From contig CADBAG010000002.1 of NCBI GenBank assembly GCA_902792635.1, forward strand, positions 64,918 to 128,917: a stretch of DNA of 64,000 nt, written 5' to 3'. A program made the position numbers and the translations under genes. Below are positions 26,676 to 35,714 of the stretch, one piece after another. The stretch comes from an uncultured Prevotellaceae bacterium (GTDB taxonomy: Bacteria; Bacteroidota; Bacteroidia; Bacteroidales; Bacteroidaceae). The notes under the pieces were generated by a model. It did not search any database and was not told where the DNA came from. It saw nothing but the letters and a program-made list of their open reading frames with translations. How positions within the stretch are numbered: the stretch's first letter is position 1; the number at the start of each line of letters is the position of its first letter.

Positions 26676-26693
26676 CCGGAAAGGAAGAAGATT

Positions 26694-28031
26694 ATGAACT
26701 GGCAACAACTCATCAGCAATAAACGGCTCGGACAGGAGGAGCGCCACTCGCTTCGCCACGACGACCGCTCAGAATTCAAACGCGACGGCGACCGACTGAT
26801 CTATTCGGCACCTTTCCGCCGCTTGCAGAACAAGACGCAAGTGTTCCCGCTCCCGGGCAGTGTCTTCGTGCACAACCGCCTCACCCACTCCATCGAGGTC
26901 TCGTCGTTAGGCAAGAGCCTCGGCGACGATGTGGCACGTCGGCTCATCGACAAACACCCCGAGCTGCGCAACACGCTCTTCGAAGAGATAGGCACCATCG
27001 TGCAGACAGCGGGCTTGGCTCACGACATGGGCAACCCACCGTTCGGACATTCCGGAGAGAAAGCTATCCAGACATTCTTCACGGAGGACAACGGCAGTTT
27101 TCTGAAGGCGAAGGTCTCTCCCGCTTTTTGGGATGACATCACGCATTTTGAAGGCAACGCCAATGCTTTCCGCCTCCTTGCCCATCAGTTCGTAGGCCGC
27201 CGCCCCGGTGGTTTCGTGATGACTTATTCGACCCTTGCCTCCGTCGTCAAATATCCACGCTCCAGCAGTCTCGCGGGAGAGTATGGCAAGTTCGGGTTCT
27301 TCGCTTCCGAAGCACCTATCTATGAGAAGATAGCAAAGGAACTGGGTATCATCAGGCTCTCAGCCGAGGGTGAGCCGCTGAAATATGCGCGTCATCCGTT
27401 AGTCTATCTTATGGAAGCTGCCGATGATATCTGCTATGAGATCATGGATATTGAGGACTCGCACAAGCTCCGCATCCTGTCCTTTGACGAGACACGCGAC
27501 CTGCTGCTCGGCTTCTTCGACGATGACACGAAACGACATATCCTCAGCCGATTGAAAGAAGACGGGGTGACGGATGAGAATGAGCAGGTGGTCTATTTCC
27601 GAGCCTGTGCCGTGGGCAAGCTCGAGCACGCGTGTGTGGAGACCTTCGTTGAGCATGAAGAAGAGATCCTCAACGGCACATTTACAGGAAGTCTCATCCA
27701 GCATATCGCTGAGCCACAGCGTGAGGCTTATCAGCGCTGCGTAAAGACATCCTATCAGAAGATTTACCACTCCAAGCCTGTGCTCGACGTGGAGCTGAGT
27801 GGTTATAAGATTATGGAGACGCTCATGCGAACGTTCATCGGAGCCGCCGTGCATCCGGAGAAGTTCCACTCCCAGCAGCTCATCAACCGCTTCTCCTCAC
27901 AATACGATATCCACAGTGATGACCTTGAGACCCGTATCATGGCGGTGCTCGACTTCATCAGTGGCATGACCGACGTCTACGCCCTCGATATCTATCAGAA
28001 GATCAGCGGAATAGCGCTGCCGATAGTGTAA
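26694..28031 (+). CDS. dgt: Deoxyguanosinetriphosphate triphosphohydrolase (dGTPase)
   Basis: This 445-residue HD-domain enzyme cleaves dGTP (and probably other dNTPs) to nucleoside and triphosphate. The motifs are FRRLQNKTQVFPL, NRLTHSIEVSSLG (first metal His), GLAHDMGNPPFGHSGE (HD pair) and LMEAADDICYEIMDIED (last metal Asp). The open frame extends upstream to a TTG at 26631, but a -7 promoter box follows that codon, so the ATG at 26694 is chosen; MNWQQLISNKRLG is also the usual beginning. It converges on glsB with one base between the stop codons. Confidence 0.95.
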   Translation: MNWQQLISNKRLGQEERHSLRHDDRSEFKRDGDRLIYSAPFRRLQNKTQVFPLPGSVFVHNRLTHSIEVSSLGKSLGDDVARRLIDKHPELRNTLFEEIGTIVQTAGLAHDMGNPPFGHSGEKAIQTFFTEDNGSFLKAKVSPAFWDDITHFEGNANAFRLLAHQFVGRRPGGFVMTYSTLASVVKYPRSSSLAGEYGKFGFFASEAPIYEKIAKELGIIRLSAEGEPLKYARHPLVYLMEAADDICYEIMDIEDSHKLRILSFDETRDLLLGFFDDDTKRHILSRLKEDGVTDENEQVVYFRACAVGKLEHACVETFVEHEEEILNGTFTGSLIQHIAEPQREAYQRCVKTSYQKIYHSKPVLDVELSGYKIMETLMRTFIGAAVHPEKFHSQQLINRFSSQYDIHSDDLETRIMAVLDFISGMTDVYALDIYQKISGIALPIV

Positions 28032-28032
28032 T

Positions 28033-29001
28033 TTATTTCTTCGGCATCGGCATTCTTACTGCCTCAGGGTGCTCAGCCACGAAGCTGTTGATGTGGCGGA
28101 TGCGCTTCTCCTCAAAAATCTCATCGACAGCAATGAGGATACCACTCTCCTCCACGTCACCAAACTCATAGTTGATGGCGGTGCCGAAGAACTTCATTGT
28201 CGGACTGAGGTTCATGTAAGCATTGACCAAGGGCGGAATGTTATAACCGAGCTCACGCACCTGATGGTTCAGCAGGCGATAATCTTTCTTGAAGTCATCC
28301 TCATTGAAGAGCTGCTTCAGCTCATCCACCGGTGTGTCAATCTTCACCGGCTGGATAGGTACGACGAGATGCTCATTGTCTCCGAAATGCTTGCGGAGGA
28401 AATAGAGGATCATATCGCGACCACGGCGGACGAACGACGGATACATCGTCATCTTGCCGAGAAAATACTTACAACGAGGGTTGATAACTGTGAGTGCGCC
28501 TAAGCCGTCCCACAGGTTGTCGAGCGCAAAGATACTCTTTGTGTTCTTCCTTACATTCTGATATTCCAACGACACGAAAGAACGGCCGAGCTCCACGGTA
28601 TAAGGCGCATAGTCTTTCATGAACTCATCCGTAAAATGGAACATGTGGCTCATAGCGAGGTTAGGCTGGCCATCAGGCTTCAGCTGCCAGTCCTCACCGA
28701 AGAGATAGCGGTAGCCACCGATGATCTCCTCAGCCTCCGGGTTCCACACGATGAGCTGCTTGCAACCATGGGGCATCGTGTCAAACTCATCAATATCCAT
28801 GCTCTTTCCCGTACCTCCTCCTGCTGTGCGGAAGGCTATCTCTCGCAGTCGGCCAATCTCTTGCATGACATGCGGAGCTTCTGCAGCACGAATGACGTAA
28901 ATCTCATTGTGGCTCTTGTTGGTTGTGCGCAGGCAACGGTCGGGCGTCAGCTCACTTTTCAACAGATCCTTACTGATGGGTTGGATAATATCTTCTTCCA
29001 T
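28033..29001 (-). CDS. glsB: GNAT-type glycine N-acyltransferase (glycine-lipid synthesis)
   Basis: This 322-residue protein belongs to the OlsB/hemolysin-like acyltransferases. It has the stretch RAAEAPHVMQEIGRLREIAFRTAGGG, then FDTMPHGCKQLIVWN, IIGGYRYLFG and VELGRSFVSLEYQ. In Bacteroides thetaiotaomicron the glsB product attaches a 3-hydroxy fatty acid to glycine as the first step of glycine-lipid synthesis, and glsA encodes the partner O-acyltransferase. The same two genes are adjacent here, 21 bp apart on one strand, which supports the assignment. It could alternatively use another amine such as ornithine or serine. Confidence 0.83.
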   Translation of the reverse strand: MEEDIIQPISKDLLKSELTPDRCLRTTNKSHNEIYVIRAAEAPHVMQEIGRLREIAFRTAGGGTGKSMDIDEFDTMPHGCKQLIVWNPEAEEIIGGYRYLFGEDWQLKPDGQPNLAMSHMFHFTDEFMKDYAPYTVELGRSFVSLEYQNVRKNTKSIFALDNLWDGLGALTVINPRCKYFLGKMTMYPSFVRRGRDMILYFLRKHFGDNEHLVVPIQPVKIDTPVDELKQLFNEDDFKKDYRLLNHQVRELGYNIPPLVNAYMNLSPTMKFFGTAINYEFGDVEESGILIAVDEIFEEKRIRHINSFVAEHPEAVRMPMPKK

Positions 29002-29022
29002 AGTTGCTTTTATTGGTTGCGG

Positions 29023-29880
29023 TTACTCAGCGAGCAGGCCACGGGGACCTGCCTGCTGGTAGGCCATATCTTCTACATAAACAGCCCACTGTCGCGGTGT
29101 ACGGCTCTTGTCGAACGTCTGCCAGGGGATAGGCTTGCCGATGACGACACGGAAAGGCTTGTGGCGGTTGCGGTACATCTCATCGACGAGGAAGATCATC
29201 GCAATGTTGATCTTCAGGCCTAAGCGTTTCTGCCAACGGGCGATACGATAGAACCGCGCCGAGTTGTGACCACTGAAATAGATAGGCACGACATCACGAT
29301 GATACTGCACGCTTTTCGATACGAACGTCTTCTTCCAAGGAATGTCATGGATGCGTCCGTTGATGAGTCGCGAGTTCAGTCCGGCGGGGAACATGACGAT
29401 GTGGTTGTCACTTTCGAAAGCCGACTCCACCGCATCGGCAAACTTCTCACCGTTGCGCCCGGTCTTGTTGATTCCCACGCAGACAGGCCGCAAGCCCGGA
29501 AGGAACATCAGCAGGTCGTTGACGAGGTAGCGGAACTTCCCGTCGTAGTGACGCCCGATGATAGAGCCCAGGCATACGCCGTCCTGGCCACCAAGCGGAT
29601 GGTTGCTGACAAAGATATAGCGCTTGCCGTCGTTCTTGTCGGGCAGGTTCTCTGCACCTTCCACCGTGACTCTCATGTCGAGATAGCGTACGCACTCCTC
29701 AAGCCATTCGGTACCTTCCTGCCCCCGATGCTGCCAAAGGAAAGCATTGACCTCGTCCTCATGAATGATGCGACGAAGCCAACTGATCAGGAAGCGAGGC
29801 ACAAAACGAGCCTTATTGCCCATCTTGCTGCGCAATACCTTCTCTATGTCTATTGTCTTTTCTATGCTTTCTTCAGTCAT
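29023..29880 (-). CDS. glsA: PlsC-like O-acyltransferase (glycine-lipid synthesis)
   Basis: The product (285 residues from the chosen start) has the acyltransferase motif NHPLGGQDG (the HxxxxD block) and the later FPAGLNSRLINGRIHD block, where FPxG binds the acceptor. It should add the second fatty acid to an N-acyl glycine made by the neighbouring GlsB. The open frame begins at a TTG (29905-29907) that lies in the -7 promoter box, so the ATG at 29878-29880 (MTEESIEKTIDIEKVL) is preferred. It is the first gene of the glsA-glsB operon. A general lysophospholipid acyltransferase role cannot be excluded. Confidence 0.83.
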   Translation of the reverse strand: MTEESIEKTIDIEKVLRSKMGNKARFVPRFLISWLRRIIHEDEVNAFLWQHRGQEGTEWLEECVRYLDMRVTVEGAENLPDKNDGKRYIFVSNHPLGGQDGVCLGSIIGRHYDGKFRYLVNDLLMFLPGLRPVCVGINKTGRNGEKFADAVESAFESDNHIVMFPAGLNSRLINGRIHDIPWKKTFVSKSVQYHRDVVPIYFSGHNSARFYRIARWQKRLGLKINIAMIFLVDEMYRNRHKPFRVVIGKPIPWQTFDKSRTPRQWAVYVEDMAYQQAGPRGLLAE

Positions 29881-29895
29881 AACAAAACTTCGTTG

Positions 29896-29903
29896 CAAAA
29901 ATA
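29896..29903 (-). promoter_or_regulatory. Promoter -7 box of the glsA-glsB operon
   Basis: The minus strand reads TATTTTTG, 16 bp before the ATG. No clear -33 was found. Confidence 0.6.
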
Positions 29904-30051
29904 GCAATTTATTTTTTTATAACCTTCATTTAGTTAGAAAAATATTATTTTTCTTCACTTTATTGCATATTTCGGCATTTTTATTATTGCGAAAACGCTG
30001 TTCTGACATAGTGCTAAGACAGTCCATGCGAACAGAATCGACATCTTCTGC

Positions 30052-30189
30052 CACGTGTCAGAAAGCCGTCCGACACGTGGCAACCAATCGGTCGACACGT
30101 GTCAGCCAATCGGTCGGCACGTGTCAGCCAATCGGTCGGCACGTGGCAGCAAATCGGTCGGCACGTGGCAGCAAATCGGTCGGCACGTG
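30052..30189. repeat. 22-bp tandem array with CACGTG core, array 2
   Basis: CACGTG occurs at 30052, 30074, 30096, 30118, 30140, 30162 and 30184, always 22 bp apart. The linker is CAGCCAATCGGTCGG or a close variant, so the unit is homologous to the array at 9273-9470, more than 20 kb away. It lies in the 650-bp gap between glsA and the dcw cluster, a gap with no full gene. Confidence 0.93.
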
Positions 30190-30213
30190 GCAGCAAACAA
30201 CGATTCAACCGAT

Positions 30214-30293
30214 ATCGCAGTGCCGTTACAATGAAATCGAAGGACGATTACGGTTAAATCGCAATGCCATTACGGTGATATCGCAATTGGTTT
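30214..30293. repeat. 22-bp tandem array with ATCG core
   Basis: ATCG occurs at 30214, 30236, 30258 and 30280 (22-bp steps). The units resemble ATCGCAATGCCATTACGGTG. The array directly follows array 2 and shares its period but not its sequence. A three-unit relative is at 49767-49832. Confidence 0.82.
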
Positions 30294-30370
30294 TGATTGG
30301 TTTCAACGTAGGGGCGGGGGTTGGCTGTGGCGGGCCGCCCTTACGGCGAATCTATACAATTTTGATAAAA

Positions 30371-30415
30371 AAGTGGGGAAAAGTGGCGCAAAGTGGGGGA
30401 AAGTTTGTAACTTTG
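30371..30415 (+). promoter_or_regulatory. dcw operon promoter with MraZ-type operator boxes
   Basis: Three decamers, AAGTGGGGAA, AAGTGGCGCA and AAGTGGGGGA (30371-30400), follow each other with exact 10-bp spacing. A half unit, AAGTTT, and the -7 box TAACTTTG (30408-30415) come next. MraZ of other bacteria binds TGGGN repeats with the same 10-bp step at this very promoter. The boxes overlap the place of the -33 element, so a bound protein would block or modulate transcription of the whole cell-wall cluster. Confidence 0.78.
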
Positions 30416-30478
30416 AACCTTGTTATAGAAGACACATTACAATAAATATGTGTATTGAAGCAATTAATGAAGCTTTTG

Positions 30479-30535
30479 ATGCGCTTTTTAGGTAACATAA
30501 AAATCAAGACAGATACGAACGGAGGAGCACAATGA
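30479..30535 (+). pseudogene. mraZ: mraZ remnant (18-codon truncated reading frame)
   Basis: ATG at 30479 opens a frame reading MRFLGNIKIKTDTNGGAQ and stops at TGA 30533-30535, overlapping the rsmH start as ATGA. Full-length MraZ proteins of Bacteroidetes begin MRFLGNI and carry a Lys/Arg-x-Asp-x-x-Gly step at the same place, as I recall the family. They are about 150 residues long and stand directly before rsmH. The remnant thus keeps the start and the coupled stop, while both MraZ domains are missing. The simplest reading is an in-frame internal deletion. A retained coupling leader is possible. Confidence 0.72.
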
Positions 30536-31449
30536 CTGAACCAGCCGTAACATACCATGTCCCCGTACTGCTCCATGAGAGCATCGACGGTCTCGCCATC
30601 AAGCCGGACGGCATCTACGTGGATGTCACGTTTGGCGGTGGCGGCCATTCGCGTGAGATTCTGAGACGGTTGGGGCCCAATGGCCATCTGTTCAGTTTCG
30701 ATCAGGATGCCGACGCGGAGAAGAACATCGTCGACGACGACCGCTTCACATTCGTGCATTCCAACTTCCGCTGGCTCGCCAACTGGATGCGCTACTACGA
30801 TATAGAGCATATCGACGGGCTGCTCGCCGACCTCGGCGTGTCGAGCCATCATTTCGATGACGCGGAGCGCGGCTTCTCGTTCCGCTATGATGCTCCGCTC
30901 GACATGCGCATGAACCGCGAAGGCGGGAAGACAGCAGCCGACATCGTGAACAACGACACGCAGGAACAGCTTGCCGACATCTTCTATCTCTACGGGGAAC
31001 TGCGTCAGTCGCGGCAGATAGCCTCCGCCATCGTCAAGGCACGCACGCAGAAGCCGATCCTCACAACGCAGGATTTTCTGCAAGTAGTAGACCCGCTCTT
31101 CCGCCGCGAGAAAGAGAAGAAAGACATGGCACGTCTCTTCCAGGCTCTTCGCATAGAAGTCAACCACGAGATGGCAGCACTCTCCGAGATGCTCACCTCA
31201 GCCACGAAGCTGCTTGCCGAAGGCGGACGACTGAGCGTCATCACCTACCACTCCCTCGAGGACCGCATGGTGAAGAACGTTATGAAGACCGGAAACGTTA
31301 ACGGCAAGGTAGAGGAAGATCCGGTATACGGCCGCAAGCCCAGTCCTTACCGCCTGGTTAACAACAAAGTGATTGTCCCTTCTGCCGAAGAGATCGAACG
31401 TAACCCACGAAGCCGGAGCGCCAAGCTCAGAATCGCGGAAAAACTCTAA
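30532..31449 (+). CDS. rsmH: 16S rRNA (cytosine(1402)-N(4))-methyltransferase
   Basis: RsmH (MraW) methylates C1402 of 16S rRNA in the decoding centre. The 305-residue protein starts with HVPVLLHESIDGL and has the SAM-binding loop VDVTFGGGGHSREIL, GLLADLGVSSHHFDDAERGFSFR, the family run ALRIEVNHEM, and VITYHSLEDRMVK near the end. It is the first intact gene of the dcw operon, with a GGAGG Shine-Dalgarno-like run 7 bp before the ATG. The start overlaps the stop of the mraZ remnant. Confidence 0.97.
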   Translation: MTEPAVTYHVPVLLHESIDGLAIKPDGIYVDVTFGGGGHSREILRRLGPNGHLFSFDQDADAEKNIVDDDRFTFVHSNFRWLANWMRYYDIEHIDGLLADLGVSSHHFDDAERGFSFRYDAPLDMRMNREGGKTAADIVNNDTQEQLADIFYLYGELRQSRQIASAIVKARTQKPILTTQDFLQVVDPLFRREKEKKDMARLFQALRIEVNHEMAALSEMLTSATKLLAEGGRLSVITYHSLEDRMVKNVMKTGNVNGKVEEDPVYGRKPSPYRLVNNKVIVPSAEEIERNPRSRSAKLRIAEKL

Positions 31450-31453
31450 AGCC

Positions 31454-31963
31454 ATGGAAGAGAAAAGGGAAGGAAAAATGCCAGAGAAAGAAAAGAAGAA
31501 TATTAAAGATAAAGAGAAGGAGTTCAAAGAAAAGGAGAAAGAGTTAGCATCTGACCTCAAGGCCGAGGCTGCAGAGATAGACAAGTCGCTCTCCGAAGTC
31601 ATCCGTGAGCAGGCCACAGAAGACGAGGCGCCTCTGTCGAGAACGTTCTCCCTGAGGAAGATCCTTGGCGGCGACATCCTCAGCACGTCGTTCATGCGGC
31701 GCCAGATATGGCTGTTCCTGCTGATAGCACTCTTCATCGTGGTGTATATCGCCAATCGCTACTCCTGCCAGCAGGACATCATCGAGATTGACGCCCTGCA
31801 GAAGGAACTGAAAGATGCAAAATATAAGGCACTCTCAAGCAACAGTAAACTGACGGAGGAGAGCAGGCAGAGCAATGTCCTCGACATGCTCAAGGAGAAC
31901 AAGGACAGCACGCTGAAACTGCCGACTCAACCGCCTTACATCATCACGGTGCCAGACAAATGA
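31454..31963 (+). CDS. ftsL: FtsL-like division protein
   Basis: The product has 169 residues from the ATG at 31454, 4 bp after rsmH; a longer frame from a GTG at 31373 overlaps rsmH and is rejected. It has a long, highly charged Lys/Glu-rich cytoplasmic region (1-75), a transmembrane helix (IWLFLLIALFIVVYIANRY, about 95-113), and a short periplasmic coiled coil (EIDALQKELKDAKYKALSSN). This is the Bacteroidetes FtsL-like family, recognisable by position and topology more than by sequence. It probably bridges FtsQ and the FtsW-FtsI synthase. Confidence 0.85.
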   Translation: MEEKREGKMPEKEKKNIKDKEKEFKEKEKELASDLKAEAAEIDKSLSEVIREQATEDEAPLSRTFSLRKILGGDILSTSFMRRQIWLFLLIALFIVVYIANRYSCQQDIIEIDALQKELKDAKYKALSSNSKLTEESRQSNVLDMLKENKDSTLKLPTQPPYIITVPDK

Positions 31964-31986
31964 GCAAGATTATTAATGATCATTAA
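31960..31986 (+). other. Eight-codon mini-ORF linking ftsL and ftsI
   Basis: ATGA at 31960-31963 overlaps the ftsL stop and opens MSKIINDH, which ends at TAA 31984-31986. That TAA shares its last base with the ftsI ATG (TAATG). The start resembles the true FtsI start (MSKFNYDK), as if the initiation site had been duplicated. It may carry ribosomes from ftsL to ftsI. Confidence 0.4.
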
Positions 31987-34181
31987 TGAGTAAGTTCAAC
32001 TACGATAAAATAATGCCGCGCTACAGTGTCATCGCTTTTCTGCTGACGCTTGTAGCCGTTTTAGTCCTCGCACGTGCCGGCTATATCATGACGGCAAAGA
32101 AGAGCTACTGGATGGCAGTAGCCAGCCGCGTGCGCCAGGACAGCGTGAGGACACAGCCTACGCGTGGCAATATCCTTGCCTGCGACGGCCAGCTCCTCGC
32201 TTCTTCGCTTCCGGAGTTCAAGCTATATATGGACTTCAAGCAGCTGCACGATGCCGGTACCGACTCGTTGTGGAACGTCAAGCTCGACAGTATCTGTGAG
32301 GGCCTGCACCGCATCTTTCCTGAGCAGAGCGCTGCAAAGTTCAAGGCTGTGCTCATGAAAGGCTACCACAGTCGCCGCACCTCCGGTCCGCACGCAGGCG
32401 AGCGGCTGCGCAACTATGAGATATGGCCCAAGCGCATCGACTACAACACGTACAGTCAGGTGCGCGAGCTCCCTGTCTTCCGCCTCTCCAAGCTCAAGAG
32501 CGGCTTCCATGTGGAGCAACTCAATGCGCGTGAGAACCCTTACGGGTCCCTGGCCAAGCGCACCATCGGCGACGTGCTCCTCTCGGAGGAGAATGGGCGT
32601 GCGGCCCGCTACGGTCTGGAGCTGAGCTACGACTCACTGCTCAAAGGATCCTATGGTATCGTCAGCAGGCAGAAGGTGCTCGGCAAGTTCCTCAGCATCA
32701 CTGACACACCGCCTATCAACGGCAGCGACATCGTGACAACCATCGATGTAGGCATGCAGGATCTCGCTGAGCGCGCCCTCGAGAACAAGCTGAAAGAGAT
32801 TGACGGCAGCGTGGGTGTAGCCATCGTCATGGAGGTTGGCACCGGCGACATCAAAGCCATCGTCAACTTGGAGAAGTGCGAGGACGGCACATTCCGCGAG
32901 ATACAGAGCCATGCCGTGAGCGACCTCTTAGAGCCGGGCTCCGTGTTCAAGACTGCTTCCGTGATGACAGCCTTGGAGGATGGCGTCTGCGACACTTCCT
33001 TCCAGATCCCTACCGGAAACGGTATATGGCATATCTACGGACGAGACATGAAAGACAGCCACTGGCGCTCGGGCGGCTATGGAACGATCTCTCTCGGACG
33101 CGCCATGGAGGTGAGCTCGAATATCGGTGTGAGCTACGTCATCGACAAATACTATCACAACGACCCGGCGAAGTTCGTACGCGGCATCTACCGCACGGGT
33201 ATCGACGGCACGGGGGTGAAGATCCCTATCGTGGGCCACGCCACACCTATCATCCGCATGCCAAAGAAGAACGCACGCGGTGAATGGGTCAACTGGAGCA
33301 ATACAGCCCTGCCGTGGATGAGCATCGGTTATGAGACGCTCATACCACCTATCTATACTCTGACGTTCTACAACGCCATCGCCAACAACGGCCGGATGAT
33401 GCAGCCGCGCTTCGTGAAGAGTGCTATCAAGGATGGTGACACCATCGCCACATTCCCGCCCCAGGTCGTGAAAGGCAAAGAGCATATAGCCTCCGACCGA
33501 ACGATCCGCATCGTGCAAGATCTCCTGCGGCGTGTCGTCACCAATGGTACGGGTAAGAAAGCGTGCAGCCCCAACTACTGGGTGTGCGGCAAGACAGGTA
33601 CGGCCATGATTGCCAGCAATGGTAACTATAAGGGCACAGCCCATAGTCTGCTCTCCTTCGCCGGATGGTTCGGACAGAAGGACCGGCCTTACTACAGCTG
33701 TATCGTCTGTATTCAGAAATATGGACTGCCGGCCTACGGATGGATGAGTAGTGAGGTGTTCCGCGAGATTGCCGATGGCATCATGGCTAAATATGTCAGA
33801 TACGACGTCAGCGACGCACGTGATCCTAACTCGCAGATGATCCCCGACGTGAAAGCCGGGAACATCCTCTCTGCCGACTATGTGCTCTCCACGCTCGGCA
33901 TTGCCACCTATTCTAATTATCCTTTCAAGATGGACGAGACACAGCCCGTATGGGGCACGGCTGACCGCAGACGCGGCAGTGTGAAGCTCATCAAGGAAGG
34001 CTCGGTGAAGCCGCACATCATGCCTGACGTCCACGGAATGGGTGCGCGCGATGCCGTTTATCTCGCTGAGTCGAGCGGCGTGAAATGCGTCATTCAAGGG
34101 CGAGGCAAAGTAACGGCGCAGAGCATTGGACCGGGAACGAGAGTGAAGACCGGACAGAAATGCATTCTTACGCTGCAATGA
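31986..34181 (+). CDS. ftsI: Penicillin-binding protein 3, septal transpeptidase with PASTA domain
   Basis: This 731-residue inner-membrane enzyme cross-links septal peptidoglycan. There is one N-terminal transmembrane helix (about 14-34), a pedestal domain, and the transpeptidase motifs SVFK (nucleophile Ser319, Lys322), SSN (377-379) and KTG (536-538). A single PASTA domain ends the protein (about 675-731, [20 protein letters not shown]). PASTA-tailed FtsI is usual in Bacteroidetes but absent from E. coli. Its partner FtsW is encoded four genes downstream. Confidence 0.96.
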   Translation: MSKFNYDKIMPRYSVIAFLLTLVAVLVLARAGYIMTAKKSYWMAVASRVRQDSVRTQPTRGNILACDGQLLASSLPEFKLYMDFKQLHDAGTDSLWNVKLDSICEGLHRIFPEQSAAKFKAVLMKGYHSRRTSGPHAGERLRNYEIWPKRIDYNTYSQVRELPVFRLSKLKSGFHVEQLNARENPYGSLAKRTIGDVLLSEENGRAARYGLELSYDSLLKGSYGIVSRQKVLGKFLSITDTPPINGSDIVTTIDVGMQDLAERALENKLKEIDGSVGVAIVMEVGTGDIKAIVNLEKCEDGTFREIQSHAVSDLLEPGSVFKTASVMTALEDGVCDTSFQIPTGNGIWHIYGRDMKDSHWRSGGYGTISLGRAMEVSSNIGVSYVIDKYYHNDPAKFVRGIYRTGIDGTGVKIPIVGHATPIIRMPKKNARGEWVNWSNTALPWMSIGYETLIPPIYTLTFYNAIANNGRMMQPRFVKSAIKDGDTIATFPPQVVKGKEHIASDRTIRIVQDLLRRVVTNGTGKKACSPNYWVCGKTGTAMIASNGNYKGTAHSLLSFAGWFGQKDRPYYSCIVCIQKYGLPAYGWMSSEVFREIADGIMAKYVRYDVSDARDPNSQMIPDVKAGNILSADYVLSTLGIATYSNYPFKMDETQPVWGTADRRRGSVKLIKEGSVKPHIMPDVHGMGARDAVYLAESSGVKCVIQGRGKVTAQSIGPGTRVKTGQKCILTLQ

Positions 34182-34204
34182 AAGTAAACAAAATATATAT
34201 AAAG

Positions 34205-35662
34205 ATGAAACTGCAGGAACTTTTGAAGAACATCAAGCCGCTCCGCATTGAGGGCAGCACAGATGTAGACATCACGGGAGTAAACATCGACTCACGTAAG
34301 ATCAAGGATGGTCACCTCTTCGTAGCCATGAAAGGCACGCAGACCGATGGTCATAAGTTCATCCCTAAGGCTTTGGAGCTTGGCGCCAAGGCTATTCTCT
34401 GCGAGGACATGCCTGAGACCCTTCAGGATGGCATCACCTATGTTCAGGTAGAGAGCACAGAAGATGCAGTAGGCAAGGTGGCAACACTGTTCTATGGCGA
34501 CCCATCGAAGCATCTGAAGCTCGTCGGTGTGACAGGAACAAATGGCAAGACCACTATCGCCACATTATTATATAATATGTTCCGCGAGTTCGGTTATCGC
34601 TGCGGACTGATGTCTACAGTGTGCAACTATATCGACGGCAAGCCTATTCCAGCTGACCACACCACCCCGGACCCGATTGAACTCAATGAGCTTCTCGGCG
34701 AGATGGTGAAAGCCGGATGCCAGTACGCCTTCATGGAGTGCTCCTCGCACGCCATTCATCAGAAGCGTATCGGCGGACTGAAGTTTGCCGGTGGCATCTT
34801 CACGAACCTCACACGCGACCACCTCGATTATCACAAGACGTTTGAGAACTACCGCAATGCAAAGAAGGCTTTCTTCGACGGTCTGCCAAAGTCGGCTTTC
34901 GCCATCACGAATGCCGATGACAAGAACGGCATGATCATGGTGCAGAACACGAAGGCTACCGTCAAGACTTACTCTATCCGTCAGATGGCTGACTTCCGTG
35001 CGCGCATCATCGAGATGCACTTCGCCGGCATGTACCTCGACATCGACGGTCATGAGGTTGGCGTACAGTTCATCGGCAAGTTCAATGTCTCCAACCTCCT
35101 CGCTGTCTATGGCGCCGCCCGCATGTTGGGCAAGGACCCGGAGGAGATCCTTGTTGTGCTCAGCACGCTCCACAGTGTCAGTGGTCGCCTTGAGCCTATC
35201 CACTCTCCCGCAGGTTACACAGCTATCGTCGACTATGCCCACACACCGGATGCTTTGGAGAATGTGCTCAATGCCATCCACGAGGTGCTCGACGGCAAAG
35301 GTCATGTCATCACCGTCTGCGGAGCCGGTGGCAACCGTGACCACGGCAAGCGCCCGCTCATGGCTCAGGAGGCTGTGAAGCAGAGCGACAAGGTCATCAT
35401 CACAAGTGATAACCCCCGCTTCGAAGATCCGCAGGCTATCATTGACGACATGGTAGCCGGCCTCGACAAGGAGCAGATGAAGAAGGTGCTGACGATCGTG
35501 GACCGTAAGGAAGCTATCAAGACAGCTTGCATGATGGCACAGAAAGGTGATGTCGTGCTTGTCGCAGGTAAAGGTCACGAGAACTATCAGGAAATCAAAG
35601 GCGTGAAGCATCATTTCGATGATAAGGAAGTGCTGCACGAAATCTTCGACAGTGAAAAGTGA
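34205..35662 (+). CDS. murE: UDP-MurNAc-L-Ala-D-Glu--meso-DAP ligase
   Basis: MurE adds the third amino acid to the cell-wall precursor. The ATP loop [16 protein letters not shown], the [11 protein letters not shown] region and the amino-acid selector DNPR (in [11 protein letters not shown]) are present; DNPR indicates meso-diaminopimelate rather than lysine. The start is uncertain. ATG 34178 overlaps the ftsI stop (ATGA), whereas ATG 34205 begins [12 protein letters not shown], which matches family length (485 residues) and is preferred here. Confidence 0.95.
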   Translation: MKLQELLKNIKPLRIEGSTDVDITGVNIDSRKIKDGHLFVAMKGTQTDGHKFIPKALELGAKAILCEDMPETLQDGITYVQVESTEDAVGKVATLFYGDPSKHLKLVGVTGTNGKTTIATLLYNMFREFGYRCGLMSTVCNYIDGKPIPADHTTPDPIELNELLGEMVKAGCQYAFMECSSHAIHQKRIGGLKFAGGIFTNLTRDHLDYHKTFENYRNAKKAFFDGLPKSAFAITNADDKNGMIMVQNTKATVKTYSIRQMADFRARIIEMHFAGMYLDIDGHEVGVQFIGKFNVSNLLAVYGAARMLGKDPEEILVVLSTLHSVSGRLEPIHSPAGYTAIVDYAHTPDALENVLNAIHEVLDGKGHVITVCGAGGNRDHGKRPLMAQEAVKQSDKVIITSDNPRFEDPQAIIDDMVAGLDKEQMKKVLTIVDRKEAIKTACMMAQKGDVVLVAGKGHENYQEIKGVKHHFDDKEVLHEIFDSEK

Positions 35663-35689
35663 AGAATTAAGAGTGAAGAATTAAGCGAA
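35656..35689 (+). repeat. Short direct repeats between murE and mraY
   Basis: AGTGAAGAATTAAG occurs twice in a row (with a partial AGTGAAA before it) right at the murE stop codon. It is related to the 7-bp repeat at 13529-13643. Confidence 0.6.
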
Positions 35690-35714
35690 AGTTAGAAGCA
35701 ATAAATTATAAATC

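Noticed and set aside
26631-26693. N-terminal extension of the dGTPase from a TTG
   Set aside because: A -7 promoter box at 26668-26675 lies within it, so it would not be transcribed.
30014-30208. Open frame with CRPIGCHV-type repeats upstream of the dcw cluster
   Set aside because: Same cause: it is the second 22-bp array.
30448-30495. 15-codon frame (MCIEAINEAFDALFR) in the dcw leader
   Set aside because: It overlaps the mraZ remnant in another frame and has no similarity or coupling to rsmH; probably chance.
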